64,000 nucleotides of DNA, taken from Clostridium brassicae. Lineage in GTDB: Bacteria > Bacillota > Clostridia > Clostridiales > Clostridiaceae. Location of the stretch: the NCBI RefSeq assembly GCF_026738875.1, contig NZ_JAPQFJ010000002.1:124001-188000 (forward strand), in the 5' to 3' direction. A model generated the notes under the pieces. It was not told the origin of the DNA and did not search any database. It saw only the letters and a program-made list of their open reading frames with translations. Below are positions 52,549-62,307 of this stretch, in pieces (positions within the stretch are counted from its first letter, which is position 1; every line of letters starts with the position of its first letter). The position numbers and the translations under genes are program-made.

Positions 52549-53535
52549 ATGAAGTCAAAAAAAATACTAGGTACAATTATTGCATTAACAATGGTAGGGT
52601 CATTATTTGTAGGATGTGGAAAAAGTGGTTCAGAAAGTGATGCTAATAAAGATGCTAAAAAATCAGATATAAGTGTATCTGTAGTTTTAAAAGCACTTAA
52701 TAGTGATTATTGGAAACAAGTTCAAGCTGGAGCTAAAGCTGCAGAAAAAGAACTTGGGGTTAAAGTAGAAGTATTAGGACCAAATGCGGAAACTGATATA
52801 GTTGGTCAAACATCTCTTATGGAAGACCAAATAGTAAAAGGTGCTTCTGCATTAGTTGTAGCACCATCACAACCAAGTGCTGCAATAGCTTCATTTGATA
52901 AAGCAGATAGTGAAAAAATACCAGTTATATTAATAGATACAGATGCTAAATGGGATAAGAAGAAAGCTTTTGTTGGAACAGGTAACCTTGAAGGTGGAAA
53001 ATTAGGCGGAGAATATATAGGTAAGAAATTAAAGAAGGGTGATGAAGTAGTTATAATCAGAGGAGCCCTTGGTGATGCTACTCATGATGAACGTGTAAAT
53101 GGGGCAAAAGAGAAGATGGAAGCTGCGGGATTAAAAATTGTAGAAATTCAACCAGCAGACAGTGATAGAGATAAGGCTATGTCAGTAATGGAAAATCTTC
53201 TTCAAACTCATCCAAATGTAAAAGGTGTATTCTGTTCAAATGATGAAATGGCATTAGGGGCAATTAGAGCACTTAAACAAACAAATAAAAAAGGTGTAAC
53301 TGTTGTAGGATTTGACGGTTCCCCAGATGCATTAAAATCTATTAAAGCAGGAGAACTTACAGGAACTGTTGCTCAAAGCGCTTATAATATAGGAAAAATG
53401 GGAGTAGAAACAGCAGTTAAAATAATTAAAGGTGAAAAAGTTGAAGCAAGAGTAGACACAGGAACAAATTTAATAGATAAATCAAACGTAGATAAAGCAC
53501 AAGAAGAATTAAATAAGATTTTAGGAACTAAATAG
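52549..53535 (+). CDS. rbsB: Sugar-binding lipoprotein of an rbs-type ABC transporter
   Basis: A 328-residue periplasmic-binding-protein-like lipoprotein of the ribose/galactose family. A lipoprotein signal peptide ends LFVGC (Cys23 region). The mature protein has the PBP type 1 pattern: SVVLKALNSDYWKQVQAG, ASALVVAPSQPSA, VFCSNDEMALGAIRAL and VVGFDGSPDA. It captures a pentose or hexose outside the membrane. The name reflects similarity to RbsB; the real sugar is not known, as no ribokinase, isomerase or RbsD is nearby. TTAGGGGG precedes the ATG. Confidence 0.88.
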   Translation: MKSKKILGTIIALTMVGSLFVGCGKSGSESDANKDAKKSDISVSVVLKALNSDYWKQVQAGAKAAEKELGVKVEVLGPNAETDIVGQTSLMEDQIVKGASALVVAPSQPSAAIASFDKADSEKIPVILIDTDAKWDKKKAFVGTGNLEGGKLGGEYIGKKLKKGDEVVIIRGALGDATHDERVNGAKEKMEAAGLKIVEIQPADSDRDKAMSVMENLLQTHPNVKGVFCSNDEMALGAIRALKQTNKKGVTVVGFDGSPDALKSIKAGELTGTVAQSAYNIGKMGVETAVKIIKGEKVEARVDTGTNLIDKSNVDKAQEELNKILGTK

Positions 53536-53559
53536 ATAATTTATAAAAATACAGCTAAA

Positions 53560-53602
53560 AGATCACTTTATAGGTTCAAAATTTGGAGCTGTAAAGTGAT
53601 CT
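53560..53602 (+). other. Intercistronic hairpin between rbsB and rbsA
   Basis: AGATCACTTTATA (53560-53572) pairs with TGTAAAGTGATCT (53590-53602). An alternative, mutually exclusive pairing joins ACAGCT (53551-53556) to AGCTGT (53587-53592). With no T tract this is more likely an mRNA-stabilising or attenuating hairpin that raises the binding-protein level relative to the transporter. Confidence 0.6.
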
Positions 53603-53653
53603 AACTTAAAAATATAATAATTTTTACAGCTAATAAACGGAGGTGGTTTATTA

Positions 53654-55144
53654 ATGAAACAACCACTTATTGAATTAAAGGGTGTTTCTAAAGTTTTCCC
53701 GGGGGTAAAGGCACTTGATTCAATTGATTTAGATGTACTTCCAGGAGAAATTCATGGTCTAATAGGTGAAAATGGTGCAGGAAAGTCTACTTTAATAAAG
53801 ATATTAACAGGAGCTTATACAAACGACGAAGGAAAGCTTTTTATAGAAGGTAAAGAAACAGTTATTCAAAATCCAAAGCATGCGATGAGTTTAGGCATAA
53901 ATGCTATTTATCAAGAACTTAATATAATGCCCGAATTAACGGTTCTAGATAATATTTTTATGGGAAGAGAAGTAAAAGGTAAAAATGGATTATTAGACAA
54001 AAAAATGATGACAGAGAAAGCTCAAGAGTTACTTAAAGATTTGGGACAAAACATCGACCCTAAATCAAGCATTGCTAACTTAGGCATGGGACATCAGCAA
54101 ATGGTGGAAATAGCTAAGGCTCTTACTGTAGAAACAAAGCTACTAATTATGGACGAACCTACTTCTAGTTTAAGTGAAAAAGAAGTAAGGGAGTTAATGA
54201 AAACTATAAGAGGATTAAAAGAAAAAGGTATTGCAATAATTTTTATTTCTCATAGATTACCAGAGCTTTTTGAAATATGTGATAGAGTTACTGTAATGAG
54301 AGATGGTAAAAAAGTTAAGACTTTAGGCATAGAAGAATTGACAGAAGACGAATTAATTAAATTAATGGTAGGAAGGAGTTTGAAACAACAATTTCCTAAG
54401 ATAGAAACAAAAATTGGAGAAGAAATATTAAGAGTTGAAAATCTAACGAGTGAAGGTGTATTTGAGAATGTTAATTTCAACTTAAAAAGAGGAGAGATAT
54501 TAGGAATAGCAGGTCTTGTTGGAGCGGGACGAACTGAAATTGTAAGAGCTATTTTTGGAGCAGATCCAATAAATAGTGGAAAAATATATATCAAAGGCAA
54601 TGAAGTTAAAATAAAATCTCCATCAGATGCCATGAAGAATGGGATAGCTTTCCTAACTGAAGATAGAAAAGGGCAAGGATTAATCCTTGGAAATACTATA
54701 GATTTCAATATGTCAATAAGTTGTTATGATGATTTCAAGAGTGGATTTCTAATAGATATAAAGAAGATGAAACAAGCAGCTATAGATAATATTGAAAAAT
54801 TAAAGATTAGTCCACCAGTACCTTCATTTATAGCAGGAAAATTAAGTGGAGGAAATCAACAAAAAGTAGTTATAGGTAAATGGCTTAATACTAATGCAGA
54901 TATATTTATATTTGATGAACCTACAAGAGGTATTGATGTAGGTGCAAAAGTAGAAGTTTATAATATTATGAATGATCTTATTTCTAAAGGGGCAGCAGTT
55001 ATAATGATTTCATCGGAGCTTCCAGAAGTAATTGGTATGAGTGACAGGGTTCTCGTAATAAGTGAAGGAAAGCTTACTGCTGAGATAGCTAGAGAAGATT
55101 TAACACAAGAAAATATAATGAAAGCTGCAACTGCAGGCCATTAG
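53654..55144 (+). CDS. rbsA: Sugar ABC transporter, double ATP-binding protein
   Basis: A 496-residue ATPase with two fused nucleotide-binding domains, as in RbsA/MglA/XylG. The first has Walker A GENGAGKST, signature LGMGHQQM and Walker B LLIMDEPTSSLS. The second has a degenerate Walker A (GLVGAGRTE) and signature LSGGNQQK, followed by FIFDEPTRGIDVGAK. Asymmetric sites of this kind are normal for the family. It energises sugar import with RbsC. GGAGGTGG precedes the ATG. Confidence 0.94.
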   Translation: MKQPLIELKGVSKVFPGVKALDSIDLDVLPGEIHGLIGENGAGKSTLIKILTGAYTNDEGKLFIEGKETVIQNPKHAMSLGINAIYQELNIMPELTVLDNIFMGREVKGKNGLLDKKMMTEKAQELLKDLGQNIDPKSSIANLGMGHQQMVEIAKALTVETKLLIMDEPTSSLSEKEVRELMKTIRGLKEKGIAIIFISHRLPELFEICDRVTVMRDGKKVKTLGIEELTEDELIKLMVGRSLKQQFPKIETKIGEEILRVENLTSEGVFENVNFNLKRGEILGIAGLVGAGRTEIVRAIFGADPINSGKIYIKGNEVKIKSPSDAMKNGIAFLTEDRKGQGLILGNTIDFNMSISCYDDFKSGFLIDIKKMKQAAIDNIEKLKISPPVPSFIAGKLSGGNQQKVVIGKWLNTNADIFIFDEPTRGIDVGAKVEVYNIMNDLISKGAAVIMISSELPEVIGMSDRVLVISEGKLTAEIAREDLTQENIMKAATAGH

Positions 55145-55157
55145 GGGGGAGAAGTAA

Positions 55158-56159
55158 ATGCCAAATACAGAAATTAAAAATGAAAGATTTGCTACTACTA
55201 AAGACAAAAATACATTTAGAGATATTTTAAGTAAATTCGGACCTTTATTAGGATTAATATTACTTTGTATAGTATTAAGTGTAGCCTCTCCAAACTTTTT
55301 AACATTTAAAAATATGATGAATGTAGCTAGACAATCAGCTATAAATAGTTTGATTGCTTCAGGTATGCTTTTAGCAATATTGACAGCAGGAATTGACTTG
55401 TCGGTTGGCTCTATATTAGCATTATCAACATGTATAATGGGAGTAGCTATGAAATCAGGAGTTAATCCTTATCTATGTATAATTATAGGCATAGGTTCAG
55501 GAGCTTTCTTAGGACTAATAAACGGATTACTTCTTACTAAGTTACATTTACCACACCCATTTATATCAACATTAGGTATGAAGAACGTAGCTAGGGGACT
55601 TGCATTAATGGTTACAGCTGCCTCTCCAATATCAGGATTTCCAAAACCTATTCAATTTTTAGGAGGAGAGTTCTTAGGACCTGTACCTGTAAGTGTTATA
55701 TTAGTAATTATGGTTTTTGTAGGATATCATATATTTTTAAACAGAACAAAACAAGGTAGACACATCTATGCTGTAGGAAGTAATCCTGAAGCAGCAAGGT
55801 TATCAGGAGTTAATGTTAACAAAACTTTAATTATTGTTTATACATTATGCGGAACTATGGCAGGACTTGCTGGTATAGTATTAGTAGGAAGAGTTAATGC
55901 AGCCTTCCCACTAGCTGGGCTTGATTTTGACTTAGATGCTATCGCTGCTTGTATCATAGGAGGAGCATCATTCATGGGAGGCGCAGGTACTATCTGGGGT
56001 ACATTAATTGGAGCTTTGATAATTTCAGTATTAAGAAATGGTTTGAACTTACTAGGTGTATCAGCCGACATACAAACAGTTGCTATTGGACTGGTTATCA
56101 TCGGAGCTGTTTATGTAGACGTATTAAGAAGACGTGCCGAACAAAAGGTAAAAGCTTAA
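55158..56159 (+). CDS. rbsC: Sugar ABC transporter permease
   Basis: A 333-residue permease of the RbsC/BPD_transp_2 family with about nine to ten membrane helices. Family blocks are ILTAGIDLSVGSILALST (near residue 75), HPFISTLGM, AVGSNPEAARLSGVNV and AACIIGGASFMGGAGTIWGT. It begins 14 bases after rbsA with GGGGGGAG as ribosome binding site. It is the last gene of the transporter operon before a terminator. Confidence 0.94.
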   Translation: MPNTEIKNERFATTKDKNTFRDILSKFGPLLGLILLCIVLSVASPNFLTFKNMMNVARQSAINSLIASGMLLAILTAGIDLSVGSILALSTCIMGVAMKSGVNPYLCIIIGIGSGAFLGLINGLLLTKLHLPHPFISTLGMKNVARGLALMVTAASPISGFPKPIQFLGGEFLGPVPVSVILVIMVFVGYHIFLNRTKQGRHIYAVGSNPEAARLSGVNVNKTLIIVYTLCGTMAGLAGIVLVGRVNAAFPLAGLDFDLDAIAACIIGGASFMGGAGTIWGTLIGALIISVLRNGLNLLGVSADIQTVAIGLVIIGAVYVDVLRRRAEQKVKA

Positions 56160-56187
56160 TTTTAAAATATAATTTTGTTAAAGAGTG

Positions 56188-56223
56188 AAGAGCTGTTTTC
56201 ATAAAAAGGAAACAGCTCTTTTT
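56188..56223 (+). terminator. Terminator of the rbsBAC-like operon
   Basis: AAGAGCTGTTTT (56188-56199) pairs with GAAACAGCTCTT (56209-56220), followed by T residues. Confidence 0.85.
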
Positions 56224-56493
56224 AGATTAAGGGTTGAAAAAATGTTGGCTTTATATAATTATTTTAATTAAAGATATTGTAGTTTTGCATAATCTAAATT
56301 AAAATTAAAGTTAATATTTTAGCTAATTGCAAATGGAAATAATAAGCATAATAATAGTTATTATATCAATAAGCTATTGAAAAACGTGAAATAGTTAGAA
56401 TAATGTATCGATTCATGTAAACCCTGGTATATATTAATTAAATTAACTAATATATAATTTAAGTGAGCGATTTTTCTACGAGGAGGAATGAAG

Positions 56494-58029
56494 GTGAGTG
56501 TTAATTGGGATAAACTTAGGAATGGTACAGACATAAGAGGAGTAGCTTTAGAAGGTGTAGAGGGTGAAAAAATAAATTTAACTGAAGATGTAGCTAAGAT
56601 TTTAGGGGCTTCTTTTGCGGTTTGGCTATCAGAAAAAACAAAAATGAATCTTAGCAAGTTAAAGGTATCTATTGGAATTGATTCTAGGTTATCAGGAGAT
56701 AAAATCAAGAATGCAATTATAGATGGTATAAGTAGTTTAGGATGTAAGGTTTATGATTGTGGAATGGCATCAACTCCTGCTATGTTTATGACTACAATTA
56801 TAGATGCTTATAAGTTTCATGGAGCAATTATGGTAACAGCTAGTCATTTGCCTTTCAATAAAAATGGTATGAAATTTTTCACAAGAGATGGAGGAATACA
56901 AAAAGAAGATATAATAGAAGTAGTATCTATAGCGAAATTAAATAATTTTAATTGGCAAGAGAAAAAAGGGGAGATTAAGTCAATAGATTTTATATCTGAA
57001 TATTCCGATGTTTTAGTAAAGAAGATTAGAAGAGAAGTTAACGACCCTATTGATAAATTGAAACCTCTTAGAGATTTTAAGATAATTGTTGATGCTGGAA
57101 ATGGAGCAGGTGGTTTTTTTGTAGATAAAGTATTGAGAGTTTTGGGGGCTGATACTGAGGGTAGCCAATTTATTGAACCAGATGGTAGATTTCCAAACCA
57201 TATACCGAATCCAGAAAATAAAGAGGCTATGGAATCTATAAAAAATGCTGTTTTAAAAAATAAGGCAGATTTGGGGATTATCTTTGACACTGATGTAGAT
57301 CGTGCAGCTGTAGTTGATAGAGAAGGAAATGAGATTAATAGAAATAGGTTAATTGCTTTAATGGCGTCAATAGTGTTAGAAGAACACCCGCAATCTGTTA
57401 TTGTTACAGATTCAGTGACTTCGAATGGATTAAAAGTTTTTATAGAAAATAAATTAAGTGGAATACATCATCGCTTTAAAAGAGGATATAAAAATGTAAT
57501 AAATGAAGCTATTCGTTTAAATAATGAGAATAAACAAAGTTGGCTTGCGATAGAAACCTCAGGGCACGGAGCTTTAAAGGAAAATTATTTTCTTGATGAT
57601 GGAGCTTATTTAGTATCAAAGATTTTAATAAAAATGGCAAAGCTAAAGTTAGAAAAAAACAAAGTTCTACATTCATTAATAGAAGATCTAGAGGAACCTT
57701 TAGAAAGTGATGAATTTAGATTGAAAATAAAGTGTGATGACTTCAATGAGTATGGAGATAAAATAATAAAAGATCTAAGAGAATATTTAGAACAAAAAGA
57801 AGGTTGGGCAATTGTCCCAGACAATTATGAAGGGATTAGAGTTTCGTGTGATAAAGGATATGGGTGTGGATGGTTTTTGCTTAGAATATCATTGCATGAC
57901 CCTGTAATGCCCTTAAACATAGAATCTAATTCTAATGGAGGAGTAAAGTTTATAATATCTTCTTTAATTGAATTTCTTAGTCGCTATAAAGAATTAGATT
58001 TAACAAATATAAGACAGAATATAAAATAA
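56494..58029 (+). CDS. Phosphomannomutase/phosphoglucomutase family protein
   Basis: A 511-residue alpha-D-phosphohexomutase. The phosphoserine loop is TASHLPFNKNGMKFF (near residue 117), the Mg2+ loop is DTDVDRAAVVD (near 266) and the sugar-binding loop is ETSGHGALKENYF (near 352). A C-terminal phosphate-binding domain follows (NYEGIRVSCD). It interconverts hexose-1- and hexose-6-phosphates (mannose or glucose). The GTG at 56494 lies seven bases after AGGAGG; an ATG at 56488 is only one base from that site and is rejected. It sits between the sugar transporter and glgA-glgP, where glucose-1-phosphate/glucose-6-phosphate exchange would be useful. Sugar preference is undetermined. Confidence 0.9.
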   Translation: MSVNWDKLRNGTDIRGVALEGVEGEKINLTEDVAKILGASFAVWLSEKTKMNLSKLKVSIGIDSRLSGDKIKNAIIDGISSLGCKVYDCGMASTPAMFMTTIIDAYKFHGAIMVTASHLPFNKNGMKFFTRDGGIQKEDIIEVVSIAKLNNFNWQEKKGEIKSIDFISEYSDVLVKKIRREVNDPIDKLKPLRDFKIIVDAGNGAGGFFVDKVLRVLGADTEGSQFIEPDGRFPNHIPNPENKEAMESIKNAVLKNKADLGIIFDTDVDRAAVVDREGNEINRNRLIALMASIVLEEHPQSVIVTDSVTSNGLKVFIENKLSGIHHRFKRGYKNVINEAIRLNNENKQSWLAIETSGHGALKENYFLDDGAYLVSKILIKMAKLKLEKNKVLHSLIEDLEEPLESDEFRLKIKCDDFNEYGDKIIKDLREYLEQKEGWAIVPDNYEGIRVSCDKGYGCGWFLLRISLHDPVMPLNIESNSNGGVKFIISSLIEFLSRYKELDLTNIRQNIK

Positions 58030-58044
58030 ATATAAATATGTGTT

Positions 58045-58085
58045 AAAGTGTTGATTTATTATAAATAAGCCAACACTTTTTTATT
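58045..58085 (+). terminator. Terminator of the phosphohexomutase gene
   Basis: AAAGTGTTG (58045-58053) pairs with CAACACTTT (58071-58079), followed by a T run. Confidence 0.8.
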
Positions 58086-58223
58086 TGAAAAATATGTAAT
58101 TGATTTCAAGTTTTGTAAATTTGTTTTTAAAAACCTGAATAATATGTTATAATTTATAAAGGAAAAAAATGTAATATAATCCAAAAATATTAATTATATT
58201 TTTGGGGAAAGAGGGGATAGTTA

Positions 58224-59660
58224 ATGAAGGTTTTATTTGTTTCCTCAGAGTCATATCCATTTATAAAAACAGGGGGACTGGGGGATGTTACGTATGCTTT
58301 ACCAAAAGCTTTAAGAAAGCTCGGTGTAGATGTTCGGGTTATTATACCTAAGTATAGTGGTATAGATATTAAGTATTTAAATAGAATGGAGAGAATAAGT
58401 GAATTTACTGTTAAAGTAGGATGGAGGGATAGGTATTGCGGACTTTTAAAATTAGAGGAACAAGGTGTACCATTTTATTTTATAGACAATGAATATTATT
58501 TTAAAAGAATAAGAGCTTATGGAGACTATGATGATGGGGAGAAATTTATTTATTTTTCAAGAGCTGTTTTAGAAGCTATAAATCACTTAGATGATTTTGT
58601 ACCTGATATACTTCATTGTAATGATTGGCATACAGCTATAAGCATTCCTATACTGAAAGATAACTATAGAGATAATTTTAAATTTAGAAATATCAAAACT
58701 GTATATACAATACATAACTTGAAGTATCAAGGTGTATTTAGAAAAGAAATTTTAGAAGATTTAGTTGGCTTGAATAGGGATTATTATGCAGAGGATAAGC
58801 TAAAATATTATGATGCCATTTCTTTTATGAAGGGAGGTATTATGTATTCAGATGTAGTTTCTACTGTAAGTCCAACTTATGCTCAAGAAATAAAAACGGA
58901 GTATTATGGAGAAGGGTTGCATGGACTTCTTTCAGGAATAGATTATAAATTATATGGAATATTAAATGGAATAGATATGGAAATTAATGATCCTCAAAGA
59001 GATTCAAATATATTTTTTAATTACGATGAAAGAAATTTACAAAACAAGCAATATAATAAAGAAGAATTGCAAAGAATATTAGGATTACCTGTAAATAAAG
59101 AAATACCTATGATAGGTATGGTAACAAGGCTTGAAGAGCAGAAAGGATTAGATTTAGTACAATGTATTATAGAGGATATACTTAAGGAAGATGTACAGAT
59201 TGTGGTTTTAGGTACTGGTGACAGAAAATATGAGGATATGTTTAAATTTTTTGCATGGAAATATCCACATAAAGTTTCTGCAAATATATATTTTGATTCA
59301 TCTATTTCACAGAAAATATATGCTGCATCAGATATGTTTTTAATGCCCTCAAAGTTTGAACCATGTGGAATAGGGCAACTTATAGCTTTGAGATATGGAA
59401 GTATTCCAATTGTAAGAGAAACAGGGGGATTAAACGATACTGTAAAAGCATATAATGAATTTTCAGGAGAAGGTAATGGATTTACTTTTAAAAATTTTAA
59501 CGCTCATGATATGTTATATACTATAAGAAGGTCTCTTGGATTCTATAGGAATAAAGATCTTTGGAATAATTTATGTAGAAAAGCTATGCAAGAAGACAAT
59601 AGTTGGAACAAATCTGCTCAAGAATATATAAATATATATAATAGGCTAGTATTAAATTAA
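58224..59660 (+). CDS. glgA: Glycogen synthase (ADP-glucose type)
   Basis: A 478-residue GT5 glycosyltransferase that extends alpha-1,4-glucan from ADP-glucose. KTGGLGDV (residues 15-22) binds the nucleotide sugar. HCNDWHTA, VSTVSPTYAQEI, MVTRLEEQKGLDL and the C-terminal FEPCGIGQLIALRYG with the catalytic Glu are all present. GAGGGG precedes the ATG. It forms an operon with glgP, 20 bases downstream. No glgC, glgD or glgB lies in the visible neighbourhood, so the ADP-glucose supply must be encoded elsewhere. Confidence 0.95.
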   Translation: MKVLFVSSESYPFIKTGGLGDVTYALPKALRKLGVDVRVIIPKYSGIDIKYLNRMERISEFTVKVGWRDRYCGLLKLEEQGVPFYFIDNEYYFKRIRAYGDYDDGEKFIYFSRAVLEAINHLDDFVPDILHCNDWHTAISIPILKDNYRDNFKFRNIKTVYTIHNLKYQGVFRKEILEDLVGLNRDYYAEDKLKYYDAISFMKGGIMYSDVVSTVSPTYAQEIKTEYYGEGLHGLLSGIDYKLYGILNGIDMEINDPQRDSNIFFNYDERNLQNKQYNKEELQRILGLPVNKEIPMIGMVTRLEEQKGLDLVQCIIEDILKEDVQIVVLGTGDRKYEDMFKFFAWKYPHKVSANIYFDSSISQKIYAASDMFLMPSKFEPCGIGQLIALRYGSIPIVRETGGLNDTVKAYNEFSGEGNGFTFKNFNAHDMLYTIRRSLGFYRNKDLWNNLCRKAMQEDNSWNKSAQEYINIYNRLVLN

Positions 59661-59680
59661 ATGTTTTAGGGGTGAAAGAG

Positions 59681-62116
59681 GTGACTTTAAATAAAGAGGC
59701 TATAAAAAAAGACTTTAATAAAAAATTAATGCATATGTTTTCAGAAGATGTAGAAGATGCTTCAAATTTTCATAAATATCTAGCTTTTTCAAGTCTTATA
59801 AAAGAATATTGTTCAGAAAATTGGTTTAAATCAAATAAGCAATATAGGAAAAATGCCGAGAAACAGGTTTACTATTTTTCTATGGAATTTTTAATAGGTA
59901 GACTTTTAAGAAGTAATTTATTAAATTTAGGTATAGAAAAAGAGAGTGAAGAAGCACTAAAGGAATTAGGAGTAGATTTGAGAGATTTAGAAGAAGAGGA
60001 AAAAGATGCTGGACTTGGGAACGGAGGACTTGGAAGATTAGCAGCTTGTTTTTTAGATTCTATGGCGTCAATTGGAATGCCAGGACATGGATGTGGGATT
60101 AGGTATAAGTATGGTTTATTTGAGCAAAAAATTATAGACGGATATCAAGTGGAAATACCCGATAATTGGTTAAAAGACGGTAATGCATGGGAAGTTAGAA
60201 AGGACGATAAAGCAGTAATTGTAAGATTTGGCGGTAAAGTTAATCCTGTTATGAAAAATGATAGGCTGAATTTTGAATATAAGGACTATGACGAAGTTTT
60301 AGCGGTACCTTATGATATGCCTGTTATAGGGTATCATAATAATACAGTTAATACATTAAGGTTATGGAGCGCAGAAACTGTTGAAAGTGATGATGAATTA
60401 GATTTTTCATCTTTTAATTATGGCGATTATTCAAAAGCTGTACAATATAAATCTGCTGTTGAGTCTATTTCAAAAGTATTATATCCTGATGATTCTCATA
60501 TTCAGGGTAAAATTTTACGGTTGAAACAACAATATTTTTTTGTGAGTGCTGGTATACAAAGTATAATTAGGAGTTACCTTAAGACAGGTAAACCAATAAA
60601 CGATTTATATAAGCATGTAGCTATACACATTAATGATACTCATCCATCACTATCTGTACCAGAACTTATGAGAATACTATTAGATGAAAAGGAAATAGAA
60701 TGGGATGAAGCTTGGAATATAACAACTAAAACTATTTCATATACAAATCATACTATAATGGCCGAAGCGCTTGAAAAGTGGCCTGTTGATTTGGTTAAAA
60801 ATTTGTTCCCGAGAATTTATATGATAATTGAGGAAATTAACAGAAGATTTGTGGAAAAACTTTGTTTAAGTTATCCAAATGAATCAAGTAAGATTACTAA
60901 GATGGCAATAATCAATAATGGGGAAATAAGAATGGCTAATATGCTTATAGTTGGAGGCCATTCAGTTAATGGAGTAGCAAAGTTGCATACAGAAATACTA
61001 AAATCGAGAGAACTTTCAGATTTTTATGAATTATATCCTGAAAAGTTTAATAATAAAACAAATGGAATAACTCATAGAAGATGGCTTATTCAAGCCAATC
61101 CTAGATTAGCAGAATTTATAACAGAAACTATAGGAGATAGATGGAGAAAACACCCTAAAAAATTAATTGAGTTATTGAAATATTCTAAATATAGTTCAGT
61201 TCAAGATAAGATGGATGAGATAAAGAAAGATAATAAAATAAAATTCGCTAATACAGTGAAAAGTAGATATGGAATCATTATTGATCCTGAATCAATTTAT
61301 GATGTTCAAGTTAAGAGGCTTCATGCCTATAAAAGGCAAATATTAAATTTATTTCATATAATGTATTTATATAATAAATTAAAAGAAAATCCTAACTTAG
61401 ATATATTTCCAAGAACTTTTATTTTTGCAGCAAAGGCATCTCCAAGCTATTATCTAGCAAAAGACATAATAAAGCTAATAAATACTGTTGGTAAGAAAAT
61501 AAATAATGATAAGAGCATAAAAAATAAGATAAAAGTTTTATTTCTTGAAAACTATAGAGTATCTTTAGCTGAAAAAATAATTCCTTGTGCAGATATAAGT
61601 GAACAAATCTCTACAGCATCTAAAGAAGCTTCTGGAACAGGTAATATGAAATTTATGATGAATGGAGCAATAACTATTGCAACTCTAGATGGAGCAAATA
61701 TTGAGATAAGGGATGAAGTTGGTGATGATAATATCATAACTTTTGGTATGAGTGCAAAAGAAGTTATGGAGTTAGAAAAAAATAGAGGATATTCATCATC
61801 ACAGATATATAATAATGATAATAGGATTCATAAGATAGTAAACCAAATAATGAGTGGTTATTTAGGAGAATCGTCTGGAGAATTTAGAAATATATATAAT
61901 CATTTAATAGAAAAGAATGATGAGTATTTTGTATTGAAAGATTTTGATTCTTATGTAAAAGCTCAAGAAATAGTAGATGGATTATATAGAGATAGAAAAA
62001 AATGGGTTGAAATGAGTATAACTAATATAGCTCATTCAGGAGAATTTTCTAGTGATAATACAATTTTAAAATATGCTAGACAAATATGGAATGCCAAGAA
62101 GGTAAAGATATATTAA
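59681..62116 (+). CDS. glgP: Glycogen/starch phosphorylase
   Basis: An 811-residue GT35 phosphorylase releasing glucose-1-phosphate from glycogen. DAGLGNGGLGRLAACFLDS is the substrate-site loop near residue 110. The PLP lysine lies in EASGTGNMKFMMNG near residue 657, and the family signature is complete. I prefer the GTG at 59681 (TAGGGGTG six bases upstream) to the GTG at 59672, which is part of that site. Coupled to glgA; with the nearby hexosephosphate mutase it would feed stored carbon to glycolysis. Confidence 0.94.
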   Translation: MTLNKEAIKKDFNKKLMHMFSEDVEDASNFHKYLAFSSLIKEYCSENWFKSNKQYRKNAEKQVYYFSMEFLIGRLLRSNLLNLGIEKESEEALKELGVDLRDLEEEEKDAGLGNGGLGRLAACFLDSMASIGMPGHGCGIRYKYGLFEQKIIDGYQVEIPDNWLKDGNAWEVRKDDKAVIVRFGGKVNPVMKNDRLNFEYKDYDEVLAVPYDMPVIGYHNNTVNTLRLWSAETVESDDELDFSSFNYGDYSKAVQYKSAVESISKVLYPDDSHIQGKILRLKQQYFFVSAGIQSIIRSYLKTGKPINDLYKHVAIHINDTHPSLSVPELMRILLDEKEIEWDEAWNITTKTISYTNHTIMAEALEKWPVDLVKNLFPRIYMIIEEINRRFVEKLCLSYPNESSKITKMAIINNGEIRMANMLIVGGHSVNGVAKLHTEILKSRELSDFYELYPEKFNNKTNGITHRRWLIQANPRLAEFITETIGDRWRKHPKKLIELLKYSKYSSVQDKMDEIKKDNKIKFANTVKSRYGIIIDPESIYDVQVKRLHAYKRQILNLFHIMYLYNKLKENPNLDIFPRTFIFAAKASPSYYLAKDIIKLINTVGKKINNDKSIKNKIKVLFLENYRVSLAEKIIPCADISEQISTASKEASGTGNMKFMMNGAITIATLDGANIEIRDEVGDDNIITFGMSAKEVMELEKNRGYSSSQIYNNDNRIHKIVNQIMSGYLGESSGEFRNIYNHLIEKNDEYFVLKDFDSYVKAQEIVDGLYRDRKKWVEMSITNIAHSGEFSSDNTILKYARQIWNAKKVKIY

Positions 62117-62211
62117 TTATATAAACATTAAAAGAAAATTAAAGTTATAGATGTAAGGTGTTATTTTATAGTTATTATTTTTATGAATTAAAGTTTAACA
62201 CAATAAAGTAA

Positions 62212-62278
62212 AACAAAAAAATGCTCCCATTTTGATGACGAATTTTTATTTTTTTATCTGTCATCAAAATGAGAGCAT
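62212..62278 (-). terminator. Terminator of the LysM gene (also downstream of glgP)
   Basis: ATGCTCCCATTTTGATGAC (62221-62239) pairs with the complement at 62260-62278 with one mismatch. Read on the minus strand, the stem is followed by a run of seven T residues, so it mainly serves the LysM gene; it may also stop glgP transcripts. Confidence 0.8.
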
Positions 62279-62307
62279 ATCATAATTATGTGGGATATTA
62301 TGTTTTT

